Source: Notospermus geniculatus
Taxonomy: Eukaryota > Nemertea > Pilidiophora > Heteronemertea > Lineidae
Length of the DNA: 64,000 nucleotides
Direction of reading: 5' to 3'
NCBI GenBank assembly: GCA_002633025.1
Contig: NMRB01000796.1
Coordinates: forward strand, 195,417 to 259,416
The position numbers and the translations under genes are program-made. Below the pieces are notes generated by a model, which saw only the letters and a program-made list of their open reading frames with translations, ran no database searches and was not told the origin of the DNA. Numbering within the stretch: the first letter of the stretch is position 1; each line of letters opens with the position of its first letter. Shown here one piece after another: positions 10,994 through 21,019 of the stretch.

Positions 10994-11505
10994 TGAACGT
11001 GCTAGAGCGGTAACGTCCTTTTCGCAAAGCGCCCCCTGGTGGCCAAATGGAAAATGTGATTCGGCCGAAAATCAATAGGTTCGTGGAGGACCCATACATA
11101 TACCTTTAAACCAAAAATCAGGAAAATCCGATTAAATTTGAACGTGCCAGAGCGGCAACGTCGTTTTCACAAAGCGCCCCCTGGTGGCCAAATGGGAAGT
11201 CCGATTCGGCCGAAAATCAATAGGTTCGTGGAGGACCCATACATATACCTTTAAACCAAAAATCATGAAAATCCGATTAAATTTGAACGCGCTAGAGCGG
11301 TAACGTCGTTTTCACAAAGCGCCCCCTGGTGGCCAAATGGAAAGTCCGATTCGGCCGAAATTCAATAGGTTCGTGGAGGACCCATACATATACCTTTAAA
11401 CCAAAAATCAGGAAAATCCGATTTAATTTGAACGTGCTAGAGCGGTAACGTCGTCTGAATGGACGGACAGACGGACGGACCGATGGACAGACGGACGGAC
11501 ACCGC
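10994..11505. repeat. About four 145-bp tandem units (CCCCCTGGTGG family) with GACGGACA tail
   Basis: Units start at about 10994, 11141, 11285 and 11430, each with GAACGTGCTAGAGCGGTAACG and GCGCCCCCTGGTGGCCAAAT. The last unit runs into a GACGGACAGACGG array (11456-11500). The same architecture appears near 37080-37400. It is an interspersed, internally duplicated repeat; minus-strand frames across it are spurious. Confidence 0.9.
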
Positions 11506-12152
11506 AGGGGACGACAATACCCCTCGGGCCACCCGCAGGCCGAGGGGTAAAAACAGGAATTGGAAGATTGGGGAATGTAACTCCTACAACCCCCTTTGTG
11601 AATGACCATACAGACACAAACTAACACCCACGATGTCATTGTACATAGACCACGACCTACTCGTATCGAGGACCAAAAACGACCAGACAATGGACGACGC
11701 ACTACCAAACTAATATCGACCACGACCTCCTAGTATCCCGCTCCCACAATGACACGCTAGGAATCACCCGCACGTTACCCAACAACTGTCCGATCATAAA
11801 ATATCTTGCCGTGTGCATGTAGGTTACTTCCTGTAAGCAGCATTGGGCAGCCTGAAAAACATGGAAGTTGATTTGAGCAGCCAGCCACGGTGTTCGATTG
11901 TGAAATACTCAAATCGTAAAGCGTGTTTTGAAACTCGTATAATACGACCCATGAAACGTGATGTACCGATGTACCTGTATGTAACCTTTGGAAAACCGCT
12001 TTATTCAACTGACCTACCATGATCAAACCATTTAACTGTCTAACGGCTTGGTCAGCTTGGGGATATTTCAACCTGGAGGGATAAAATTGAATACTTGCAT
12101 GTAAAAGTAAATGGTTAAAGGTAAAAGTAAATGCTTAAAAGTATATGGTTAA
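11506..12152. other. Flank of the large two-gene element; no gene seen
   Basis: Contains GAGGGGTAAAAACAGG after the GACGGACA tail and, at 12101-12150, near-repeats of GTAAAAGTAAATGGTTAAA. No coding frame with motifs. Confidence 0.4.
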
Positions 12153-12336
12153 AGGGATACTGAAGGATCTTTTAAATCACCAGCTAACGAAATCATATTG
12201 GTGTATATTGGTAAATAAAAGAGTGATAAAACAAACCCATCAAAGTTAGTTTATTTAGACAACCCCATCATGCCTTAATTGATGAGTTTATTAGCCCTCC
12301 CAGTGACAATAATACCCCGAGCGCGCTGATTACGCG

Positions 12337-12354
12337 TGACGTCACGGCGGTATT
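12337..12354 (+). promoter_or_regulatory. CRE-containing subterminal block, left end
   Basis: TGACGTCACGGCGGTATT, containing the palindromic cAMP-response-element core TGACGTCA, sits 77 bp upstream of the chosen THAP-gene ATG. An exact inverted copy sits near the start of the opposing gene. Promoter function is inferred. Confidence 0.5.
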
Positions 12355-12430
12355 CTCAGTGGCCGAGAGTAATTGCAGTATACACATCTTATTAGGCCTA
12401 GTACCCCAGGGGAGTTCACTACGGAAGAAA

Positions 12431-12673
12431 ATGCCTCCTGAAAAAGTCGGGAGTCGGCGGTGTAAAGTATATGGTTGTAAACAACAGGAAAGGTTGATTC
12501 ATTCATTCCCTGCCGATCCGCAAACGAGCCAAAAAATGGACACAGTTTATTCAGACGAAGCGGGCAGATTTTTTACCGAATGCAAATCCACGCGTGGACT
12601 ACATTTGCAGCTATCATTTCGAGGCCGATTGTTTCGCAAACCTCATGAAGTTCAAGTTTGGAGCCACTAAATA
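12431..12673 (+). pseudogene. THAP zinc-finger exon
   Basis: Starts MPPEKVGSRRCKVYGCKQQE. The C2CH ligands are CKVYGC at the start and CSYHF at the end, with SFPADP and an invariant-type tryptophan between. The frame breaks at an A-run near 12530, where six As stand in place of the five needed to keep KWTQF and the downstream finger in frame. The donor GTGAGT follows at 12674. Joining to exon 2 (acceptor at 13748) gives LTLTDEAIPTI, the AVPTI-type box that closes THAP domains, which strongly supports the splice. An upstream in-frame start at 12359 is possible, but the MPPEK start fits THAP proteins better. Confidence 0.85.
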
Positions 12674-12811
12674 GTGAGTAACATCGTCAATCTTACCTTA
12701 CATTATTTCATTTCTTCACTCTCCCAGTGCAATGCAATGCTTCATGTCATCGGTCACACAGGGCGGGTGCCCACTCATTTTAGTTCCGAACCAATGTTAG
12801 ATGACGTTTTC

Positions 12812-13131
12812 TTGATCAATCCATCTCTGATGTAGGAATTCATGAATATTGGTGGTATAGAATCTAATATATCGATATCAGATGTCACTTTTTGGTGAAC
12901 GTTTGGAAATTTCTGTCTCATCAAGTGTCTGGGGTGGGGTGGGGCATATCTGTGTGACACCTGCGTCCGTTCTTGATCAACCCATCACTGATGTAAGAAT
13001 TCATAAGTATTGGCGACAAATCTATGTCCTGATATCAGATGTCACTTTTTGTGAACGTTTATAAGTTTCTGTCTGAAGTGTGTGGTGTGGAGTGGGGTGG
13101 GGCATGGCGTTGTGTGACCGGCGTTCGTTCA
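12812..13131. repeat. Tandem duplication of ~160 bp in intron 1
   Basis: Segments 12812-12971 and 12972-13131 are diverged direct copies sharing TTCTTGATCAA and GATATCAGATGTCACTTTTT. They lie in the first intron of the THAP gene; the open frames across them are shadows. Confidence 0.8.
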
Positions 13132-13991
13132 TCCCATCGTTCCACCGACTTGGCCTACATGTGTTGCTGGTTTGGGAGTCGTTTCGTCATTGGAGGGACT
13201 AGTACCCGATGTACTTGGAAGATACATGTATACACTCAAAGTTAGTCTAACTTAGAAATATAACGGATTACCAATGCATTATACTTCATTGACTTAGTAC
13301 CGGGTACACAAAATAAATTCATGCACGATTGCAATTTAGGCCTGAACAGCTGCATGTAATTTGATGTCTCCAAAAGAAACCCATGCAGTCATGAATTTCC
13401 AAACATTTTTTTTATGTGAAATTCTAATTACAGTTTGTTTGGTCATTGCCATACAGCTTCCTATTGCTGAATACATTAGAAAAAGTATGCAGTCTAATGA
13501 CCTCGACTGACATGGTATTGAGGGAAGCCACGTTTGCTGTCCCTTTGTGCTAGCAATTGGTGTGTAATGCGAAGGTTCATGGATTCAAATCGCATAGGAA
13601 GCTATGATCATTCATGTTAGAAACCCGATGCTATTTGTTTTCTCAGTCAGATAAATAGAATCGAATAGGCCCGTAGACTGATCCCTCAATCTTCATTGGT
13701 TTTTGCGAAGGACGGCATATGAATCAAAATAAACCACACTTTTTGCAGCTTGACACTGACGGATGAAGCAATCCCAACTATTCACGATCCAGCACCTGAG
13801 ATCCAAGATGGCCCTTCGAACCACGGACACGCCCATTGAGAGCAGTCAGCAGCATTCAAGGAACTCCACGCGCCGCCCCAATACGACCGGTAGTGAGGAA
13901 GAGACTGGTGAACGAGTTGCTGAAAACAAAGTCGTTTCCGTCCCCCGAGGCCACTGAAGAACAAGCTGGAAATGTCGAGACTGTTACTGAC

Positions 13992-14367
13992 GCTGAAAGG
14001 GTAAATGTCGTCCTGGGTATATACAAAGATTGCCCAGGATCTCAATCTTCACTAAAACAATACCCTGGGTGTAGTTTCGGTAGCCGAACATCACCCAGCA
14101 TCGTAGTATGACACCTGGATTCGAGGTTGTCTCGCCCGTGGTCACGTGACCGCCTGAAGAATGTCATGAACAGTAAAACTCAACAAGTATCCTGGCGCGA
14201 GACCGCGAGATTTCATGGGATTTCTAAATAGGACTCGTTCCTAGGCACTGATTGCGGATGCTGGGTGATGTTCGGCTACCGAAACTACACCCAGGGTATT
14301 GTTTTACTGAAGACTGAGATCCTGGGTAATCTTTGTATATACCCAGGACGACATTTACCCTTTCAGC
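13992..14367. mobile_element. 376-bp long-TIR MITE inside exon 2, 9-bp target-site duplication
   Basis: Two almost identical inverted arms of about 112 bp begin GCTGAAAGGGTAAATGTCGT. The 9-mer GTTACTGAC flanks it on both sides (13983-13991 and 14368-14376). Long TIRs with 9-bp duplications are characteristic of Mutator-like elements. Skipping the insertion and one copy of the 9-mer, the exon 2 reading frame continues without a break into TSWGNLLLSASILFSG, so the element landed in coding sequence. Confidence 0.9.
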
Positions 14368-14703
14368 GTTACTGACGAATATGAATCAGCAGTTGTGCCC
14401 TATCCCGATTCCGAAATAGAGAAAGGGGTACAAACGGACGACATCATATTCGCTGATAAAACATCGTGGGGGAATCTTTTGCTGAGTGCCAGCATCCTCT
14501 TCTCCGGGTCACTTCCGACAAAAGTTATGAGGGTATTCTCGTGAGTAATGTAGTAAATTGTTACTTGTTATTTTATCAGTCGCCGTCCAGTGAAATCCAC
14601 AAGGCTTCGTCTTGAAGAATAAGAAGCACCAGTATAATTATACGTCACACAATTTGGCGAAACCACATACACCATTATATAGCCTATGTTATCTTTCTTA
14701 CAG

Positions 14704-17190
14704 GTTCATGAATATAAAAGTGCATAGTCTCCGTACATATTTTATGCACCAGAAGACCTGTCTCAACCAGGTAGTGCGCACGGTATGGGTGAGACAGCGC
14801 GACAGGTTATTGCAAACCATCAAAGGGAAAGAGCTGGTCTTGGGCGGCGATGCCAGGTGCGACTCCATGGGCCACTGCGCTAAATACGGGACATACTCGC
14901 TCATGGAGTTAGAAATGAATAAAATCATCAGTACAGAACTAGTTCAGGTAAGGTTTTGGAAAAAGCAGAGGAAATAGCAATCATAATATTTGTATCTATC
15001 TGAAATATTTGTATCTACATGTGTCATAAAATATATTTTTCAGAGCAATCAAGTAAAAAACAGTTACAACATGCAACTGAAGGGACTGCAGAACTGTAAA
15101 GAGCACCTTAATACCGGGTACAGAGTGAAGGCATTCATTACTGATCGGCATCCTCAAGTTACCAAATGGGTACGCGAAGTTTGGTAGGTCCCTCATTTCT
15201 TTGACTGTTGGCACTTGGTCAAAGGTAAGACATTATTCATCATTCAGTTGAGAAAAACTTTCTGACATTACATGTATTATATACACGTTCATGCCCACCT
15301 GCCTGAAAGCCACGTTACTCTAATCTGGCACTTTGTTTGACACACAGGATCTCTAAAAAGATAGACAAGATCGCCAAAAAGAAAGGATTCGAACTTGTAG
15401 GGGCCTGGAAGAAAAGCATCCGATACCATTTGTACTCATACTGGTGTGTGATGTCATCCCCACTTGGGGATGGGGATGCTATTGAGAGGAAATGGCGGTC
15501 TTGTTTGGAGCACGTCCAGGGAATTCGCAAGAACTGCTCACATGGCAAAATTTCAAAACGACAGTGGCTCAAGAAAGGTAATGTACAGTCATGGACATTA
15601 GTTTATCTACACCTGATAAGTTGAATATTTCAAATACTACTGGGCCGATTTTAACACGGTTTGTTCCATATGAAAGTACACCTTGTTGGTCATATTCCTG
15701 CATCAAAATTTTGGAAATTTGGAAATATCGTAATTACGTAATAGCTCATCAGAAAAAATCGTAAAAATCAAAATTTTTATTACGTAATTTTTTTGTGACT
15801 TTTGCGGCAGTTTTGATAGCATGGAACCTTCTAAGGATCATGGACTTTGTTTCATCAAACTCTATGAAGTTTTGGAACGTTTAGCCAAAACTGGTTAGAA
15901 GTTAAGTATGTTTTTCAAAATATCAATATTTTGATAATTTGAAAAATACGCAATATTTCTGCTCAGTTAAGACAAAAAGTTCCAAAATTTTGTAAATCCA
16001 TGTTATGAGGTTAGCTTTATCTAATGGCATCAAAATTTCCTACAAAACACGAAAATCTCAAATTATCAAAATTTTGATAACCTCAAATATCTCAGCAACC
16101 AGTCAACATGTTTTGATGAAACAAAGCACAAAATCCTCAGAAAGTTCCACTCTATCAAATATCCAACAAAAATCTCAAAAATATTACATAATAAAAAGTT
16201 TGATTTTTAGTGTTTTTTTCTGATGAGCTATTACATAATTACGATATTTCCAAATTTCCATACTTTTGATGCAGAAATATGACCAAAAAGATGTACTTTC
16301 ATATGGAACAAACCGTGTTAAAATCGGCCCAGTAGTATTTGAAATATTCAACTTATCAGGTGTAGATAAACTAATGTCCATGACTGTACCATGTCAAAAC
16401 TTACCATGTTTTTATGTCGGACTTCAGTGGGACTGCATTGTCAGAAACTGATGGACATTACCAATATTTTCAGGCTCAGCAGCTGCAGTAGAGCTAGAAG
16501 ATGCCCTGACAACAACGAGACTCATAGCAGAAATTCGGAAGATGTCAAGTGTGGGCCAGACAAGTGGCCTCGAAGCTTTCCACAGTGTTGTGAACCAATT
16601 CGCACCAAAGATGTTCTCATTCTCTTTTGAGGCCATGACAACAAGGTATGTTATAGATTCCGATCCGTATCATTCAAACTTTATTCTGTATTAGACTCTA
16701 AAGATGACACGAGAACGACACAGTTATCAAAAGGTTCTATTGTATTTCAGGGTTTATCTGGCTGTTTTACATTTCAATGAAAATGCAGGAAGACAACAAG
16801 CAAGTACAGGAGATACTCCACACTTCAACATTGCCTTTCCGAAGTACAAGGAAGGCAACTACACAGTAAAGAAGATTTTGACCAAGGCTACATATGGTAA
16901 GTTACTACATGTACCGCAAAATGTAATTATACTAGTCACTGACACTTGTTATGATTTGCATCATAATGTAGGCCTACGTGAATTTATTAGTGAACAGATC
17001 TACAGTCGTTATTTCTTCTGCCATTAGCACAATACTGGATCACTCTTGCCCTTTCAGAATATGTTACAGACTGTTTCAATGAAGCAATGCAGCTTGTACA
17101 GGATAGCCAATACAAACAAGGACAGATGTTACAGAACCCAACTCCTGAGATGCCACAACCACTTAGTGCTTCCTTCAAAAGGCCAGATAA
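14704..17190 (+). pseudogene. DDE core exons of the Kolobok-type transposase
   Basis: Exon 3 encodes HQKTCLNQVVRTVW..GGDARCDSMGHCAKYGTY; exon 4 KNSYNMQLKGLQNCKEHL, ITDRHP and, after an in-frame TAG, VPHFFDCWHLVK; exon 5 a basic segment KKIDKIAKKKGFELV then SIRYHLYSYWC; exon 6 GSAAAVELED..TSGLEAFHSVVNQFAPK; exon 7 LAVLHFNENAGRQQ and FPKYKEGNYTVKK; exon 8 EYVTDCFNEAMQLVQ. The order matches the invertebrate protein family carrying GDxRCDSxGHxAKYxTY. Conserved phase at all five introns argues that the copy spread as DNA, not RNA. Confidence 0.85.
15586..16386. mobile_element. 801-bp MITE in intron 5, TA target-site duplication
   Basis: Ends CAGTCATGGACATTAGTTTA and its complement, with inverted arms of over 80 bp. 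TA flanks at 15584-15585 and 16387-16388. CAGT ends and TA duplication fit Tc1/mariner. The AT-rich interior contains further inverted AAATTTTGATA-type sequence. The intron can be read through without affecting exon phase. Confidence 0.85.
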
Positions 17191-17695
17191 NNNNNNNNNN
17201 NNNNNNNNNNNNNNNNNNNNNNNNNNNNNNNNNNNNNNNNNNNNNNNNNNNNNNNNNNNNNNNNNNNNNNNNNNNNNNNNNNNNNNNNNNNNNNNNNNNN
17301 NNNNNNNNNNNNNNNNNNNNNNNNNNNNNNNNNNNNNNNNNNNNNNNNNNNNNNNNNNNNNNNNNNNNNNNNNNNNNNNNNNNNNNNNNNNNNNNNNNNN
17401 NNNNNNNNNNNNNNNNNNNNNNNNNNNNNNNNNNNNNNNNNNNNNNNNNNNNNNNNNNNNNNNNNNNNNNNNNNNNNNNNNNNNNNNNNNNNNNNNNNNN
17501 NNNNNNNNNNNNNNNNNNNNNNNNNNNNNNNNNNNNNNNNNNNNNNNNNNNNNNNNNNNNNNNNNNNNNNNNNNNNNNNNNNNNNNNNNNNNNNNNNNNN
17601 NNNNNNNNNNNNNNNNNNNNNNNNNNNNNNNNNNNNNNNNNNNNNNNNNNNNNNNNNNNNNNNNNNNNNNNNNNNNNNNNNNNNNNNNNNNNNNN
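17191..17695. other. Assembly gap
   Basis: A run of Ns. It hides the end of the transposase gene and the downstream exons of the converging minus-strand gene. Confidence 0.99.
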
Positions 17696-17710
17696 ATTTT
17701 GAAGGTCCTC

Positions 17711-17938
17711 CTACCACTGAGATATTGTTAATGGTGTACATAATCTTCTCCAGTCATCATCATTCCCGTCTTCGGCTGGCATATCGTCCCTGTCTCCATC
17801 ATCCCCAGCCACCTCCGGCTCGAACATATATGGACCGATCATGTTTTCGTAGGTATCGTCTTCGCTGTGAATGTCGGCCTCTTCATCAATAAAACGTTCA
17901 TCATCCTCAAGGTCCGAAGAAGATGACCAATCTGACAT
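17711..17938 (-). CDS. First exon of a P2X7 C-terminal-domain-like protein
   Basis: From the ATG at 17936-17938 the frame gives MSDWSSSSDLEDDERF, an acidic serine-rich stretch, then IGPYMFEPE and more acidic residues up to DDDWRRL. The acidic N-terminus followed by a PYxFEP box is what I recall from invertebrate P2X7-C-like proteins, whose zinc-binding CC..C domain would follow in a later exon. That domain would fall in the gap, so it is not seen. The exon faces the transposase gene and starts near the right terminus of the same element. A donor-like GTAGGA lies at the gap edge. Function unknown; identity is inference. Confidence 0.45.
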   Translation of the reverse strand: MSDWSSSSDLEDDERFIDEEADIHSEDDTYENMIGPYMFEPEVAGDDGDRDDMPAEDGNDDDWRRLCTPLTISQW

Positions 17939-18067
17939 CCTTAGCACCGTAGTCCACGACAGAAATCCAGAAAATAAAACTAATAAACACACCTACAATC
18001 GCAGTATGAACGCACTGAATAACGCTCACACGACATGCACAATGCACACCCGCTTGGACAACTAATT

Positions 18068-18085
18068 AATACCGCCGTGACGTCA
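18068..18085 (-). promoter_or_regulatory. CRE-containing subterminal block, right end
   Basis: Exact inverted copy of the 18-bp left block, about 130 bp upstream of the minus-strand ATG at 17936-17938. Position relative to the terminal repeat (about 180 bp) matches the left end, implying that both genes share one promoter design. Confidence 0.5.
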
Positions 18086-18264
18086 TCAGCTTTGGCACGC
18101 GACTTGAATTATGTGCTTTCCTTTATACTCGGATTACGTAGAGAGAGTGGTGATTAACTGTTTGCAAAATTCTTTTGGGGTTATGTTTCTAACTATATTT
18201 AACACCTATTCAAATCGAATTGAACGCCATTGGTGCAAATTATGAAAAGATCCTTCAGTATCCC

Positions 18265-18551
18265 AGCTCATCTAGAGCTTATCTTTGGCTCAAATGTGTT
18301 GCGGATCAAGTTGGGATTAGCAGAGTAAGAGCTTAAGTTATGGATCAGTTGAGCTGTAGCTTAAACCCAAATTCGGATCAGTTGGTGCATACGGGCCTTA
18401 GAATCAAGCTATCGTTTCGGCTGTGCAGTTGAATCACTGTACAAACTGCGTAACAACAATTTCATTGGACCGTTATCCTTCATGCATAATTTGAACTCCT
18501 ATGCAATCAGCAACAGTGAGCGTGTGACAGAGCTAAACGGTGCATTCTCAT
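18265..18551. other. Right flank of the two-gene element
   Basis: Contains repeated GAGCTTA / GATCAGTTG motifs resembling half of a MITE. It lacks the TTAA expected for a clean Kolobok insertion. Confidence 0.4.
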
Positions 18552-18763
18552 CCTGAGGTGGCCGCACAACAGTGAAGAAATGGCCAACGGACCAGGCGGA
18601 GACCACTAGTCTCACCTGTCCAGATGGTGATTTGGGCAACGTATTCGACAACGAGCAGGCTGTTGGAAAAACATGGAAAATACACCCTTATACAGTGATA
18701 ATAAAGTGAAAATTTCTTCCAACGAGCTTTTCGAGACGAAAAACCTTTCTGCCACAAAACTGA

Positions 18764-19159
18764 AACTGCCCACAAGCGTCAATATCCAAAGCAGGTCACA
18801 CCAACACACCAAAGAAATTCGATAACACCTCCTCCAGCCCAAATCCAACCTCATCTTCTGATGATGACCTTTTTGGGAACGAACTTGACACTACACTATT
18901 CCTCCTCGATGGTCCCACAAATGATAAAAACAATGCCTCTCCATCTCACGGCAACAAGGATAACAAAGACGAACAGAAGTCCACCGAAAACATAGTGAAC
19001 CAGACAGACAACAACAGCAACAAGACAGAAAGTGCACTTGCATCTGATCCCACAAATGACACTCCCCCTGTAATTGAGGACGCTTGTCTTCGGTTTAGTT
19101 TCCCGGCAACGCCGGAGTGCGGCGACGACGACAACGCTTGTGGGGACACGTCGACATGA
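18764..19159 (+). CDS. Low-complexity Asn/Ser/Asp-rich exon or pseudo-exon
   Basis: A plus-strand frame of 131 codons reading SISKAGHTNTPKKFDNTSSS, then DDDLFGNELDTTLFLLDG, polar repeats and RFSFPATPECGDDDNACGD before TGA. Upstream, 18552-18710 reads KKWPTDQAETTSLTCPDGDL in another frame. Composition suggests a disordered linker of the transposon-type gene whose folded exons follow at 19.8-23.1 kb. Not recognised; start undetermined. Confidence 0.35.
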   Translation, partial: NCPQASISKAGHTNTPKKFDNTSSSPNPTSSSDDDLFGNELDTTLFLLDGPTNDKNNASPSHGNKDNKDEQKSTENIVNQTDNNSNKTESALASDPTNDTPPVIEDACLRFSFPATPECGDDDNACGDTST

Positions 19160-19799
19160 GAATGAGAAAAGCATTGTAATAGACGTCAGAAGAAAATGAA
19201 AATAAACCGATTTAATATGAACATCAGCGTATTTAAAGTCACTCAAGAACACCCCCATCACTCGCCAATCAGGAAAACCAACATGAACAACAATTGGTTT
19301 CGCAGGAAAGCAGAACCCACCAGACTCTCGACAACAATAACAACAGCAAAGAACAGGCTGTATCAGCACAGCAGCCAGACGACGATTAAGACTCTCAGCT
19401 ATTTTTCGAAGGTGCTCTTTCTTTTCTCGATTCATAATGCTGAAATGTCGATTTGTTACCTAGTCTCTCAAATGCCTATTTGCAAGCACTTTAGGCCTAC
19501 CCTGCCCTGTTAGGGTTAGGCCTAGGTATACAAAATAGGCCCACACTTGAAAGTCTAGTAGTCTACAACTACAACAGCCAGGTGAGCACAATCGCCCGGG
19601 CCATTTCATTTGAGTTACCCTGCTGAAACCACAGATTGGAGGGTGAGAGAGAGAAATTAGTGAAACCAATGTGGTGGCAGTCTTAATAAAACAACTAAGA
19701 GGCAAGGAAATGAACACAAGCCGAGGTACCACTAGTTCTACCACCCTGACAGCCCAAATATACCTATTCATGTCTTCACTCTCTTTTTTGTTATTTCAG

Positions 19800-20219
19800 G
19801 TCCGCCGAAATCACATCGTGTGCAAGAAGGCCTTCATCAGTGCCTATGGTATAACTGAAAATAGTGTGCGTCGTATCTGCCAACATGTTAAAGGTGGCAC
19901 AAGACCACTGGACAAGAGAGGTCGCCGTGGAAAGAATCCCAATGCAAGTATCAGGCCCTCCCAAATCAGATCGCCGTGGAAAGAGGCCCAATGCAAGTAT
20001 CAGGTCCGCCCAAATCCGATGGTGTGCAAGAAGGCCTTCATCAGTGCCTATGGTATAACTGAAAATCGCGTGGGGCGTATCTGCCAACATGTTAAAGGTG
20101 GCACAAGACCACTGGGCATGAGAGGTCGTCGTGGAAAGAGGCCCAATGCAAGTATCATTTTCTATCTTGTACCCCCTCCACCTCCTCAAGTGTTCGAGAC
20201 CTTATCACCTTTGCAATAG
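19800..20219 (+). pseudogene. VCKK-type domain exon with internal tandem duplication
   Basis: After an acceptor TTATTTCAG the frame reads VCKKAFISAYGITENSVRRI, then CQHVKGGTRPL and DKRGRRGKNPNA. The VCKxxFxxxxGI(S/T)ExxV...DKRG pattern is the N-terminal module of a common transposon-type protein family in invertebrates. The module occurs twice in frame (19800-19967 and 20004-20158), with a partial third copy of its tail between. One copy is normal for the family, so the duplication is local. Catalytic exons were not found. Confidence 0.6.
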
Positions 20220-20849
20220 TTGGGTAAAGCATCGACCTTAATCCACGAAAGGGGTTGTTCACTTTCGGAACTACATGTATTTTCTCAACTAATTTTTCGT
20301 TATTTATGTTGCAGTTGTTTGATTTTCATATCAACTACCTAATCAATGGGTTCTAAAGCTTACTGTAAATGCCAGGAATGCTTTCAGAAAGTTTTATCAT
20401 CAGACTGGGGGGGGGGGGGAAACATATGGGCATTACGCCATTATTGTGTGCAGTGTAGTACTGTATATAATTTTGCATTGTCTGGGCCATTTCAGTGTCC
20501 ACGATCATCTTGCACCTGAACTTACTTTCTCATCATTCTCTCTTCCGATTTTTGATGTTGCCAAAATGGTCAAGGACAATCCAAAAGGGCATATAATTGA
20601 ACGGGAGTCTGAAGACAGTGAACGCTGACTGCATGTACGCGAGAACTTTTGGTTCAAATAGTTGTGGCGAACCTGATAAAGAAATTCACCTAGTACGTTC
20701 CTGGTCTTGCTCTTGGTTAAAGTGTTTGCCTAGTTTTGGCACCCACTGTTTTTGAGGGACATTATTAACTTGAACAGCCCGTACTCTTAAATCAGCTTGT
20801 TTGTCCTCACAGCAACATCACATTTTGACCTGGGCTTGGTTGCTCAAAA
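20220..20849. other. Intronic or intergenic; no gene seen
   Basis: Includes a G-run at 20407-20419. No coding motif. Confidence 0.4.
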
Positions 20850-20938
20850 CTTGGTGTTAGCGCTAACTTTATGTTAAATGACGTAAAAATCCATTGTCTT
20901 TTTACGTCATTAAACATAAAGTTAGCGCTAACACCAAG
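20850..20938. repeat. Near-perfect hairpin (~40-bp arms)
   Basis: Arms CTTGGTGTTAGCGCTAACTT.. and ..AAGTTAGCGCTAACACCAAG enclose a 10-nt loop, with ACGTCATTxAACAT in the stem. Probably a small foldback MITE. Confidence 0.85.
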
Positions 20939-21019
20939 TCAGCACTAACATGAGTTTTGTGCAACCCAGTCATGGAGGCACGCCCATGTACATGGTGTCA
21001 TTTTTGATTTCCTTTGCAG

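Larger units (their letters stand above)
12431..17190 (+). pseudogene. THAP + RNase H-like (Kolobok-type) transposase gene, eight exons to the gap
   Basis: Exons inferred from motif continuity and GT..AG sites: 12431-12673, 13749-14540 (with an inserted MITE), 14704-14947, 15044-15224, 15348-15577, 16474-16645, 16751-16896 and 17058 to the gap. Reading phases match at every junction. The protein would bind transposon ends through THAP and cut DNA through an RNase H fold. Expected catalytic acids: GGDARCDS (exon 3), ITDRHPQ and FDCWHLVK (exon 4), GLEAFHSVV (exon 6). Lesions: one extra A in the THAP exon, a frame change in exon 2, an in-frame TAG at 15185-15187 and the MITE. The carboxy end falls in the gap. 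Confidence 0.85.
12153..18264. mobile_element. Two-gene Kolobok-type DNA transposon (6.1 kb, degraded)
   Basis: Terminal inverted repeats GGGATACTGAAGGATCTTTT lie at 12154-12173 and, inverted and identical, at 18245-18264. About 180 bp inside each end the 18-mer TGACGTCACGGCGGTATT occurs inverted (12337-12354 and 18068-18085). Between them a THAP-DDE transposase gene runs rightward and a P2X7C-like first exon runs leftward. TTAA, the Kolobok target, is present on the left (12149-12152) but not on the right, so the target-site duplication is not confirmed. Assignment to Kolobok rests on THAP + GDARCDS-type RNase H protein and is inference. An assembly gap lies inside. Confidence 0.7.

Noticed and set aside
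11292-11723. 143-residue minus-strand ORF
   Set aside because: Runs across CCCCCTGGTGG units and the GACGGACA array; repeat-derived.
12359-12430. Upstream in-frame start for the THAP gene
   Set aside because: Adds residues with no THAP similarity; MPPEK at 12431 fits the family start better. Kept only as an alternative.
17046-17741. ORFs of ~200 residues spanning the gap
   Set aside because: Mostly Ns; only the short real sequence at each edge was used.
12149-18268. A confirmed TTAA target-site duplication for the two-gene element
   Set aside because: TTAA is present only on the left; the right flank reads AGCT, so the duplication is not claimed.
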